The notes under the pieces are model-generated. The model worked only from the letters and a program-made list of their open reading frames with translations. It was not told where the DNA came from and did no database searches. A DNA stretch of 56,464 bases, from contig JAIOJV010000060.1 of NCBI GenBank assembly GCA_019911805.1, positions 1 through 56,464 of the forward strand. The letters are read 5' to 3'. A program made the translations under genes and the position numbers. This document shows positions 44,017 to 52,428 of the stretch, in pieces. Source of the stretch: Gammaproteobacteria bacterium (GTDB taxonomy: Bacteria > Pseudomonadota > Gammaproteobacteria > Thiohalobacterales > Thiohalobacteraceae). How positions within the stretch are numbered: position 1 is the stretch's first letter; every line of letters starts with the position of its first letter.

Positions 44017-45885
44017 GTGACCCGCCACCCGCACACCCCCGCCTCCGATTCCGCCGGCGCCCGCGCCGCCATCGCGGGGCTGATCGATGCCCTGCTGCGC
44101 GCCGGAGACACGCCGTCCGCCGATCCGACTGGGCCAACCGGGCGGACCGGGGAACAGACCGATGCCCGGGCCGGGCGCCTGGCGGGCCTGCGCCTGGCCG
44201 CCGCCGCGTTGCGTGACCTCGACGGACTGACCGCCGGACCGCGACCCCTGCAGGTGGCGGTCGTGGGTCCCACCCAGGCAGGCAAGAGTACGGTCGTGAA
44301 TCTGTTGCTCGGCCGGGTCGCGGCCGAGACCAGCCCACTGGCCGGCTTCACGGTGCACCCCACGGGCTTCCAGCTCGCGGCGGACCCGCTCGCGCCCTGG
44401 GCGGACGCCTTCTTCACCGGCTGGGAACGCCAGCCGGCCAGCGCGCTGCAGCGTGAACGGCTGGACTGTTACGCCCTCGAGTCCGTACCGGCGGCCACCG
44501 GCCTGCCCGCCGGCACCGTCGTCTGGGATACCCCCGATTTCGACTCGCTGCAGGCGCACAGCTACCAGCGCGGCGTCCTGGATGTCGCCGCACTCGCCGA
44601 CGTCATCGTGCTGGTACTCAGCAAAGAGAAATACTCCGATCTGTCCGTGTGGCGCCTGCTGCAGCTGCTGCGACCCCTGCTGGAGCCGCTGGGCGGGCGA
44701 CCACTGCTGATCTGTCTGAACAAGGTGAACGCCGCTGCCGAGGCGGCAATCTCCCAGTCATTGCGCGCACGCGTCGCGGAACTCTATGACACGCCGGACA
44801 GCCGCGGCACGATCAGCGCCGTCGACATCGTCACCCTCCCCCATGATCCCGCCATCGCCACACTGCCGACGCATGCCCCGGCGTCGGTCGTGCGCCTGCG
44901 CGCGGCCCTCACCGCCGCCCTTGACCGTACCGACCGCAACGGCCGGGCCGCGGGCGTGCGCCACCTGCTCCGCGCCCACTGGGATGACTGGACCGCGCCG
45001 GTGGTCAGCGAACTGGAGGCCGTACGGGCCTGGCACGCTGCCGTCGAGGCCACGACCACCGAGGCGCTGCAGGCCTACCGCCGCGAATTCCTCGAACATC
45101 CCCAGCGCTTCGATACCTTCCGCCGCGCCGTCGCCGAACTGCTGCTGCTCATGGAGGTGCCGGTGCTCGCGCAGACACTGACCCGCATCCGCCAGGTACT
45201 CACCTGGCCGGCGCGGCAGCTGTTCGCGCGCGCGCGTGGCCTGACCCGCACCGGCCCGGGTGCGGCAGGCAGCGCTGCCGACCTGCCCGCCGAAGAGCGT
45301 GTGCTGCGCGACCTGTTCGAACAACAGCTCACCGGCCTGGCCCGCGATACGCTGCGGCGCGCCGAGCCGCAGCGGCCGGGCATGGTCTATTGGCTGGCGC
45401 TCAGTCGCCGTCTTGCCGAGCGCCACACCCCGCTGCTCGCAGACTTCGCCGCCGCGGCGCACGCCCATCACCAGGCCTTCCAGCCCGAGATCGAGGCCGC
45501 CGCCCGGCAACTGCATGCGACGCTGCAACAGAAGCCCGCACTGCTCAACACCCTGCGCGCCGCGCGGGTCACCACCGATGCCGCCGCCGTGGTACTGGCG
45601 GTGAAGACCGCGGGACTCGGCGTGAACGAACTGCTGTTCGCACCGGCCATGGTGGCGCTCACCTCGATGCTGACCGAGGGTGCGGTCGGCGGGTATATGA
45701 ACCGCGTCGCCCACGAACTGCGCGAGCGCCAGTACGCGGCGGTCACGGCACAGGTCTTCGCGGCCGTCGTCGACCCGCGACTGCGGGAGCTCGGCGCGGG
45801 ACTGGACGCGCCCGGTCTGCTCGGCATCGACGAGGCGCAGTATCGCCGCGCGACCGCGGCCCTGGAGGACTGGCCCGATGCGTGA
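44017..45885 (+). CDS. Dynamin-like GTPase, first of tandem pair
   Basis: 622 residues from GTG 44017 (start not firm; the frame is open further up). G1 GPTQAGKST near 85-93, G3 DTPDFDS near 172 and G4-like NKVN near 238. The remainder is a long helical region with a hydrophobic segment near residues 540-575 (LGVNELLFAPAMVALTSMLTEGAVGGYM). This layout, GTPase head plus helical stalk and membrane patch, is that of bacterial dynamin-like proteins. It overlaps the next GTPase gene by 8 nt; the two likely act as a hetero-complex at the membrane. Function unknown. Confidence 0.8.
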   Translation: MTRHPHTPASDSAGARAAIAGLIDALLRAGDTPSADPTGPTGRTGEQTDARAGRLAGLRLAAAALRDLDGLTAGPRPLQVAVVGPTQAGKSTVVNLLLGRVAAETSPLAGFTVHPTGFQLAADPLAPWADAFFTGWERQPASALQRERLDCYALESVPAATGLPAGTVVWDTPDFDSLQAHSYQRGVLDVAALADVIVLVLSKEKYSDLSVWRLLQLLRPLLEPLGGRPLLICLNKVNAAAEAAISQSLRARVAELYDTPDSRGTISAVDIVTLPHDPAIATLPTHAPASVVRLRAALTAALDRTDRNGRAAGVRHLLRAHWDDWTAPVVSELEAVRAWHAAVEATTTEALQAYRREFLEHPQRFDTFRRAVAELLLLMEVPVLAQTLTRIRQVLTWPARQLFARARGLTRTGPGAAGSAADLPAEERVLRDLFEQQLTGLARDTLRRAEPQRPGMVYWLALSRRLAERHTPLLADFAAAAHAHHQAFQPEIEAAARQLHATLQQKPALLNTLRAARVTTDAAAVVLAVKTAGLGVNELLFAPAMVALTSMLTEGAVGGYMNRVAHELRERQYAAVTAQVFAAVVDPRLRELGAGLDAPGLLGIDEAQYRRATAALEDWPDA

Positions 45886-47617
45886 TCCGATGCCTGACCC
45901 GATGCCCAACCCGATGCCTGACGCACTACGGCACCTGCATACCGCCGTCGCCGCCTGGTTTGCGCGCGCGCAGGCCAGCGGCTGGCTCGATAGCGCCGCT
46001 GTACAGTCCCTGCAGCGGCTCGAACACGGTACACCCGCCGACCTGTTCGCCGCCGACCCACAGGCCGGCACGCAGCGTCCGCTGGTCGTGGCCTTCTTTG
46101 GCGGTACCGGCGTCGGCAAGAGCAGTCTCATCAACCGCCTCGCCGGCGCGCCCATCGCCCGCGTCGGCGTGGAGCGCCCGACCTCGCACGAGGTCACGAT
46201 GTATGTGCACGAGGCCGTCGCACTTGCGGACCTGCCCGCCGAGCTGCCGCTGGAGCAGGTGCAGATCACGCGCCATGCCGACGCGACGCGCCGTGACGTG
46301 TTGTGGCTGGACATGCCCGACATCGACAGCACCGAGCAACGCAACCGCACGCTGGCACTGGCCTGGCTCGCACATGTCGATCTGCTGATCTACGTGGTCA
46401 GCCCGGAGCGCTACCGTGACGACGCCGGCTGGCGCGTGCTGCAAGCCCGTGGCCAGCGCCATGGCTGGCTGTTCGTGATGAACCACTGGGACGAAGGTGC
46501 ACCGGAGCAGCTGCAGGATCTGCGCGAACTGCTGCGCCGGGACGGCTTCGCCGATCCCGTGATACTGCCAACCTGCTGCGCCCCGGATAACGGCGCGGGG
46601 CGCTGCGCCGATGACCAGTTCGATGCCCTGGAGACGACCATCGGCGACCTGCAGGCACAGCACGGTCAGGAGGAACTGGAACGTCTCGGCCGGCATGCGC
46701 GGCTGCAGGATCTCGGTGATGCCGTGCGGGATGCGCTTGAACAATGCGGCACACCGGATACCTGGGGCGCGCTGCAGCCCGGGTTCAACGCACGCTGGAC
46801 ACGGACCACCGAAGAATTGCGCGCAGGTCTGGACTGGCCCATCCGCGAAATCGCCGCCGAGTTCGCCGCACGCGATGCGCACCTGCTCACACGTCTGCTG
46901 GATGCGCGGGCGGCCCGCCGTAGCGCTGAGCAATCAGCGCCTGCGACCGGTGGTGCGGACGGCGAGCGCCGCGCCGTGGAGACGCTGTGGGACGAGTGGG
47001 CCAACGCCAAGCTGCAGGGCATCGCCGATCAGACGGAGATCGCACTGCGCTCCGCGGGCATCCGTCCGCAACCACTGCTGGGACGGCTGCAGCCGCAACT
47101 CGAACAGGCGGCCGCACACCTGCGGCCACGCCTGCAGGATGCCCTGCGCCAAGGGCTCGCGCGGCCGGGCACGCCCTGGCAACGCAGCCTGCACCGTATC
47201 ACCGGCGCGGCCACGGCGCTGCTGCCCATCACCGCCCTGGCCTGGGTGGCCTATCACATCGTGCGGGGATTTCTGCAGGGCACCACCGGCGCGGGCGCGT
47301 TCCTCGGCAGCGACTTCGCCATCAACAGCATACTGCTGGTCGGCAGCGCCTGGCTGCTGCCCTGGCTGCTGCACCGCCGCCTGCGCCCGTCGGTGGAAAA
47401 GAGCGTCGTACGCGCGTTGCACAGTGGCGTCGTGGCGGGTCTGGAGGAAGTGAAGGCGGCCGTGGACGCCGCCTTCGCGGAGGCCGAGGCGGAACGTGAG
47501 GACCTGCTGACCGCGGCGCGTGGTCTCTTGCAGGAGCTCGCCGCAGCCGCTGGCGGTGCGGTGCGCCCCAATCCCATCCTGGCACGGCTGCTGCCGGTCA
47601 CGGGGCACAACGTCTGA
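45878..47617 (+). CDS. Dynamin-like GTPase with two membrane helices, second of pair
   Basis: 579 residues if ATG 45878 is used; three further in-frame ATGs (45890, 45902, 45914) lie in a 12-bp tandem repeat coding DPMPDPMPNPMPD. G1 FGGTGVGKSS near 75-84, G3 DMPDID near 145, G4 NHWD near 192. Two membrane segments (LLPITALAWVAYHIV and INSILLVGSAWLLPWLL) near 450-500 and a C-terminal coiled coil. Overlaps the first GTPase gene, so both are co-translated. Membrane remodelling or stress protection is the general role of such proteins; specific role unknown. Confidence 0.82.
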   Translation: MRDPMPDPMPNPMPDALRHLHTAVAAWFARAQASGWLDSAAVQSLQRLEHGTPADLFAADPQAGTQRPLVVAFFGGTGVGKSSLINRLAGAPIARVGVERPTSHEVTMYVHEAVALADLPAELPLEQVQITRHADATRRDVLWLDMPDIDSTEQRNRTLALAWLAHVDLLIYVVSPERYRDDAGWRVLQARGQRHGWLFVMNHWDEGAPEQLQDLRELLRRDGFADPVILPTCCAPDNGAGRCADDQFDALETTIGDLQAQHGQEELERLGRHARLQDLGDAVRDALEQCGTPDTWGALQPGFNARWTRTTEELRAGLDWPIREIAAEFAARDAHLLTRLLDARAARRSAEQSAPATGGADGERRAVETLWDEWANAKLQGIADQTEIALRSAGIRPQPLLGRLQPQLEQAAAHLRPRLQDALRQGLARPGTPWQRSLHRITGAATALLPITALAWVAYHIVRGFLQGTTGAGAFLGSDFAINSILLVGSAWLLPWLLHRRLRPSVEKSVVRALHSGVVAGLEEVKAAVDAAFAEAEAEREDLLTAARGLLQELAAAAGGAVRPNPILARLLPVTGHNV

Positions 47618-47665
47618 CGCCACGCGCGTACCCGCACCCTCTGGCACGGGCCGATGCAACTATTC

Positions 47666-47976
47666 GCCGCGGAGACACACGCAAGTACACGGAAGGTGTC
47701 GCAGCGGTGGGTTTTACATTCCGTCACTGCTGTCCCATAAACGTTCTACCTAGCGTGATAGGCGGCGAGTCCTGGCGCGGCCATTGGCATAGTTGGCAGC
47801 GGCGGGGGCATGGTTCCAAGCGGCCACCGGCAAGACCCGCCGTAAATACCTCCCTGTAGGCTCGACGGCCGCATCCCTGCGGCCGACGGTCTTGCCGGTG
47901 GCCGCTCGGAACCATGTTGCAGAGTTTATGGGACAGCAGTGACATTCTGTGTATTTCCGTGTGGTTCCGTGGCCAT
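47666..47976. repeat. Dispersed inverted-repeat element, copy 4 (interrupted)
   Basis: The left part (47666-47723, CCGCGGAGACACACGCAAGT...) and right part (47943-47976, ending TTCCGTGTGGTTCCGTGGCC) are the two arms of the same repeat as copies 1-3, more diverged. The 219-bp MITE-like element 47724-47942 sits inside. Confidence 0.7.
47724..47942. mobile_element. MITE-like element, 219 bp, 19-bp terminal inverted repeats
   Basis: Perfect terminal inverted repeats TCACTGCTGTCCCATAAAC (47724-47742) and its complement (47924-47942). A second, inner inverted repeat of about 28 bp with one mismatch (ATGGTTCCAAGCGGCCACCG at about 47811 and its partner at about 47890-47915) makes the whole fold on itself. 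Flanks CATTCCG and CATTCTG may be an imperfect target duplication. No coding capacity, so it needs a transposase in trans. Confidence 0.8.
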
Positions 47977-48027
47977 GTACCGTATCGGGGCGAAACCTAC
48001 CACACCGATGCCATCACCACCGGCAGC

Positions 48028-48738
48028 TCATTCCTTGAGCGTGATCTTCAGGCGGCCATCCTCGACGCGGATGTCCTCGACGCCGTCGGCGAAGGCCTTC
48101 CAGAAACCCTGTTCGGCACCGAATTCCCGCACCAGATCGATGTTCTTGAGGCCGCCGATCCAGGCATTCGGCAACGGCACGCCCATGAGGCTCACACCCT
48201 TCAGCACCACCACCGGCCGGCCGTCGCGGTAGGCCAGTTCGACCCCGGCACGCACCTTCAGAGTCTGTCCCCCCAGTATGGGAAAGTCGGGGTCCATCGG
48301 CAGCAGCAGCTTGGCACTGACCAGGTCGTCGCCGAGATCGATGGCGAGCTTGCGGGCGAGGTCGGTGTTCCGCGCCAGCAGTGCATTCAGTTCCTTCTCG
48401 GTGAGCGTGACCGCACGGCTCGCACCCACCTCGCTGTAGGCCTCGGGTACCAGAGGTGTGGCGGGCAGTCGTGACGGCCGGGTGTGCGACCGGCCGGTTT
48501 CCAGCGTCTCCAGCCGCTCGAGCTTGGCATCGAGCGCACGTCCCTCCCGGGTGCTCAAGGTCACCGGTGTGAACTCCGCTGGGAACAGATAGACCGTGAA
48601 CACCCAATAGGCGATGCCGGCCGTGAGCATGATCGTGACCAGCATCAGCAGCAACACGTGCAACCAGTCGAAGCGCCGCCCTGACACGGGCATCGGGACG
48701 GGTGGTGGGGTCGGCGTGTCCTGCGGAGGGGTGTCCAT
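48028..48738 (-). CDS. Membrane-anchored hypothetical protein
   Basis: 236 residues from ATG 48738 ([20 protein letters not shown]). A Pro-rich cytoplasmic start, one membrane helix ([27 protein letters not shown], about 26-52), then a periplasmic domain: [39 protein letters not shown]...[38 protein letters not shown], which looks like a lipid-binding-type beta fold seen in conserved anchored proteins. Function unknown. Confidence 0.75.
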   Translation of the reverse strand: MDTPPQDTPTPPPVPMPVSGRRFDWLHVLLLMLVTIMLTAGIAYWVFTVYLFPAEFTPVTLSTREGRALDAKLERLETLETGRSHTRPSRLPATPLVPEAYSEVGASRAVTLTEKELNALLARNTDLARKLAIDLGDDLVSAKLLLPMDPDFPILGGQTLKVRAGVELAYRDGRPVVVLKGVSLMGVPLPNAWIGGLKNIDLVREFGAEQGFWKAFADGVEDIRVEDGRLKITLKE

Positions 48739-48993
48739 ACGGGCATGGTCGGGCACGGGCGGGGGCGTGTAAAGAGCACGGCGCGTGAGTCAATCTTCCG
48801 CCACTCGATCCCCGATCCGTTCTCCCCTCCCGTGCGCCAATCCCGCACGTCCCGACCACCACAGTGTGGCTTCCTCCATCCGCTTACATTTCCGTTACTC
48901 ACCGTAACAAAGATTTGCAGGGTGCATGCCGCAAACACCGCACGAACACAACAACCACGCACGACGACCCGGGTTTGCACAGCGGATATCGAC

Positions 48994-50625
48994 ATGGCAC
49001 GGACACCGAGAATTACCATACGCGCGAAGATTCTGTTGATTCCATTCGTCGGGATCATCGGCTTCTCACTCTATCTCGCCTACTACTACACCGTCGTCAG
49101 CGAGAACACCCGTCTGCTGCATCTGACGCATCAGGTCAACTTCCCCACTCTGGACGTATCGAAGGAGAGCCTGTTCGGCCTGGAGCGGATCAAGGAGATG
49201 CTCAATGCGGCGGTAGGTACCGGCGAAGCGGATCTGCTCGCCTCTACTGACACGCTGAAGAACACCATGGATGAACGGCTGGCAGGGATTCCATCGCTGA
49301 ATGAGGCGCTGGCGACCGACGTGCGCATCGCCCGGGAGCATCTAACGGCCTATTACGATGCAGCTCGCAAGCTCTCCCTGGGTATGATCGAAGGCACTAT
49401 TCCGCCAGACGCACTCGGCGCCGCCGTCGCCGGGATGACGCAACACCACGACGAACTCAAGCAGACCCTGTCCGACCTGCACGCCTCCGCCCTGTCGCGC
49501 TTCACCGATACATTGTCCGTGGCCAACGAGGCGGCCGGAACCGCACTGCGCGTGGGTCTGGCCTTCGGCTTGGTCACGATGATCATCCTTGCGCTCACTG
49601 CCGTGAGTGTCTCATCCATGGTCGTCCGCAACATAAAGCTGGTCTCCGGTTCGCTGCGTGAAATTGCCAGCGGCCGCGCCGACCTGACACGTCGCCTCAC
49701 GGCGCGTGGCAATGACGAGATCGCCGAACTCGTGCACTGGTTCAATGCCTTCGTGGAGAAGCTCGAATCCATGGTGAGCGGCATAGCCGCGTCAATCAGC
49801 CAGGTCGCCGTGGCAGCGGAACAGCTCTCGACCGTCGCCAACGGAACCACCGACGGCATCGACCTGCAGCGCAGGGAGACCGAACTGGTCGCACAATCCA
49901 TGAGCGAAATGCTGGACACCATCCGCCACGTCGCCCGCAGCACGGCGGAGACCGACGATTCGACCGGACACGCGGACGACGACGCACAACGCGGTGCGGA
50001 CATCGTCCGGCGCATCATCGACGCCAACACCACCGTCGCCGACGAGGTCGAACGCGCGGCAGAGGTCATCGCCAGACTGGAGGAGGACACGCGCAGCGCC
50101 GCCGTGGTCCTCGATGTCATCAGGACGGTCGCCGAGCAGACCAATCTGCTCGCCCTGAACGCCGCCATCGAAGCCGCACGCGCCGGCGACAACGGCCGTG
50201 GCTTCTCGGTGGTCGCAGACGAGGTGCGGGCCCTGGCGCTGCGCACCCAGGAGTCCACGCAGAAGATACACGCGACCATAGGGCAGTTGCAGAGCAACGC
50301 CCGGCAGGTCGTGGAGGTCATGGAGATCGCCCGCAACGAATCGCGGGTCAGTGTCGGTAATGCCGACGAAGGCGGCCGGGCACTGCAGTCTATCCGCGAC
50401 CGGGTCGCGACGATCAAGGGCATGACGGCCCAGATCGCCGCCGCGACGGAAGAACAGAGCAACGTCGCCGAAGAGATCCAGAAGAACGTCACCACCATCC
50501 AGCGCATCGCCGGAGATTCCACGGCGGGCGCGATACAGACCGCCACCGCCAGTGACGAGCTCGCCCGTCTATCCACGCAGCTCCAGACCATCGTCGGCGA
50601 TTTCAGCACCAGCAGGCGCTCATGA
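48994..50625 (+). CDS. Methyl-accepting chemotaxis protein
   Basis: 543 residues from ATG 48994. Membrane helix near 12-32, periplasmic helical sensor (about 33-190), second membrane helix ([28 protein letters not shown]), HAMP domain ([24 protein letters not shown]) and signalling domain with the hairpin tip [44 protein letters not shown]. The tip contacts CheA/CheW. Ligand unknown. No CheR-docking pentapeptide at the end. Confidence 0.95.
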   Translation: MARTPRITIRAKILLIPFVGIIGFSLYLAYYYTVVSENTRLLHLTHQVNFPTLDVSKESLFGLERIKEMLNAAVGTGEADLLASTDTLKNTMDERLAGIPSLNEALATDVRIAREHLTAYYDAARKLSLGMIEGTIPPDALGAAVAGMTQHHDELKQTLSDLHASALSRFTDTLSVANEAAGTALRVGLAFGLVTMIILALTAVSVSSMVVRNIKLVSGSLREIASGRADLTRRLTARGNDEIAELVHWFNAFVEKLESMVSGIAASISQVAVAAEQLSTVANGTTDGIDLQRRETELVAQSMSEMLDTIRHVARSTAETDDSTGHADDDAQRGADIVRRIIDANTTVADEVERAAEVIARLEEDTRSAAVVLDVIRTVAEQTNLLALNAAIEAARAGDNGRGFSVVADEVRALALRTQESTQKIHATIGQLQSNARQVVEVMEIARNESRVSVGNADEGGRALQSIRDRVATIKGMTAQIAAATEEQSNVAEEIQKNVTTIQRIAGDSTAGAIQTATASDELARLSTQLQTIVGDFSTSRRS

Positions 50626-50751
50626 GCGCGAAGACCAACGACCACGGATCGGCATGCTGTGCCACCCATTCCAGAACGAAAACACATCGGCCGCGTGCTG
50701 CCCGCGTGTGGCCGTTCGACTGACGCAAGACCGTACCCCGAAGGAGAGAGC

Positions 50752-51828
50752 ATGAACAAGAAGTCAACCGTTGTCTGGGTCGCAACGCCGGCCCTGATCC
50801 TCGCCACCGCCGTGGCATCCGCCGAGCCGCGGATCGCTATCAACGGCTTCCTCACCGCAGCCGGCTCGGTCAGCGATTCGGAGGTCGCCTACCTGAACGG
50901 CATCACCGATCAGGCCAGCTTCGAGAACGACTCGAGGTTGGGTATCCAGTTGAGCGGTACGGTGGCCCCCGGTCTCGACGTGACCGCGCAGTTGCTGGCG
51001 TCGGCGGACGATGACACCTACGACATCCGTGCCGACTGGGCCTTCCTCAGCTATGCCCTCGGCGACGACCTGAAGCTGCGCGGCGGGCGCATCAAGTTCC
51101 CGCTGTTCCTGGTGTCGGATTATGTGGAGGTCGGCTACGCCTACCCCTGGATCCGTCCGCCGCAGGAGGTCTACGATGGACTGCCGCTCAACTCCATCTC
51201 CGGCATCGATGCGCTGCTGACCCACAACATGGGCAGCGTCGACCTGCTGGTCCAGCCCTACTTCGGCAGCAACTCCGAAGATACCGAACCGAGCGGCCTG
51301 CAGATGTCCAGCGACATGCGCGACGTCATGGGGATCAATCTGGTGGCGTCGACCGACGCATTGACCGTGCGTGCCGGCTATATGGAAAGCAAGATCACCA
51401 GCCGTCTCACCGGACCCGCGATGCTGCCGCCGGGGGTCGACATCACCCTCAACGACGACCAGGCCCGCTTCTTCGGCGTCGGCGCCATGCTCGACTGGAA
51501 CAACATCGTCGTCTACTCGGAATACACTGACACCAGTATCGCGAAGTCCTTCCCGGATTCGACCGCATGGTACGTCACGCTGGGCTACCGGGCCGGGCGA
51601 TTCCTGCCCCACGTCACGGTCGCCGACCGCGACACCGACGAACGCACGCCGCTCGCCCGCAAGCAGCGCTCCACCACCCTGGGCCTGCGCTATGACCTGA
51701 ACACCAGCACGGCGCTCAAGGCCGAATGGCAGCGCGCCGAGGCGCGGGACGGCACCGCCGGGCTGTTCGAGGCCCCGCCCGGGGAGGATGTCAACATCCT
51801 GAGCTTTGCCGTCGACGTGGTATTTTGA
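50752..51828 (+). CDS. Outer-membrane porin-like protein
   Basis: 358 residues from ATG 50752 (AAGGAGAGAG as SD). A Sec signal peptide (VVWVATPALILATAVASA) is followed by strands with alternating pattern and a C-terminal Phe (FAVDVVF) as required for BAM insertion. The features RADWAFLSYALGDDLKLRGGRIKFPLFLVSDYVEVGYAYPWIRPP suggest a Gram-negative porin of the OprO/DcaP-like kind. Stands next to a PstS-like gene, so anion or phosphate uptake is possible but not shown. Confidence 0.85.
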   Translation: MNKKSTVVWVATPALILATAVASAEPRIAINGFLTAAGSVSDSEVAYLNGITDQASFENDSRLGIQLSGTVAPGLDVTAQLLASADDDTYDIRADWAFLSYALGDDLKLRGGRIKFPLFLVSDYVEVGYAYPWIRPPQEVYDGLPLNSISGIDALLTHNMGSVDLLVQPYFGSNSEDTEPSGLQMSSDMRDVMGINLVASTDALTVRAGYMESKITSRLTGPAMLPPGVDITLNDDQARFFGVGAMLDWNNIVVYSEYTDTSIAKSFPDSTAWYVTLGYRAGRFLPHVTVADRDTDERTPLARKQRSTTLGLRYDLNTSTALKAEWQRAEARDGTAGLFEAPPGEDVNILSFAVDVVF

Positions 51829-51842
51829 GGAGACAACACATC

Positions 51843-52277
51843 ATGGGACATCTGACTTCAAAACGTGCACCGTGCCTGCTCGCGGCCCTGCTCTGCCTCA
51901 GCACCGCGTCGTCCATGGCCGACCCCGTGCCGATCGTGCATCCGTCCAACGCGGCCGCCACCATCAGCGTAGACGACCTGCGTCGGATCTATCTCGGCAA
52001 GAGCGGCACGCTCGCCGACGGAACGGCCGTGGTGCCCGTGGACCAGACGACGGGCACAGCATCCCGCCAGGCGTTCTATACCGGCTTCATCGACAAATCG
52101 GAAAGCCAGGTCACCGCCTACTGGTCGCGCCTGATATTCACGGGTAAGGGCCAGCCGCCGCAGGCCGTTGGTGACGACGCCGCCGTCAGGAAATGGGTCG
52201 CCGGGCATCCCGACGCCATCGGCTACATCGACGACAGTGCCGCCGATGCGACCGTCAAGGTACTGCAAGTGCGGTGA
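51843..52277 (+). CDS. Small PstS-like periplasmic binding-domain protein
   Basis: 144 residues; signal peptide (CLLAALLCLSTASSMA), then a compact PBP-like domain: ISVDDLRRIYLGKSGTLADGTAVVPVDQT and SRQAFYTGFIDKSESQVTAYWSRLIFTGKGQPP, ending in the VAGHPDAIGYIDDS pattern of phosphate-binding PstS. It is half the length of PstS, as in stand-alone family members. Starts 14 nt after the porin stop, so likely the same transcript, with a terminator after it. Confidence 0.85.
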   Translation: MGHLTSKRAPCLLAALLCLSTASSMADPVPIVHPSNAAATISVDDLRRIYLGKSGTLADGTAVVPVDQTTGTASRQAFYTGFIDKSESQVTAYWSRLIFTGKGQPPQAVGDDAAVRKWVAGHPDAIGYIDDSAADATVKVLQVR

Positions 52278-52337
52278 CGGCCCGCTCGGACAACGCCCGG
52301 GGTGAATCGAAAACCGATTTGTCGGGCGAGACGTGAG

Positions 52338-52362
52338 AAGGGGGCCTGGCGGCCCCCTTTCT
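52338..52362 (+). terminator. Rho-independent terminator after the porin/PstS-like pair
   Basis: AAGGGGGCC (52338-52346) pairs with GGCCCCCTT (52351-52359) around TGGC, then T's. Confidence 0.85.
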
Positions 52363-52428
52363 CCATCGATCCATGTCCTCCCACAGCATGCGCTTGTCGC
52401 CACCTCCCCGGTGCGAAACAATAGCCGC

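Noticed and set aside
47724-47942. An insertion sequence
   Set aside because: Only 219 bp with no transposase frame, so it was called MITE-like.
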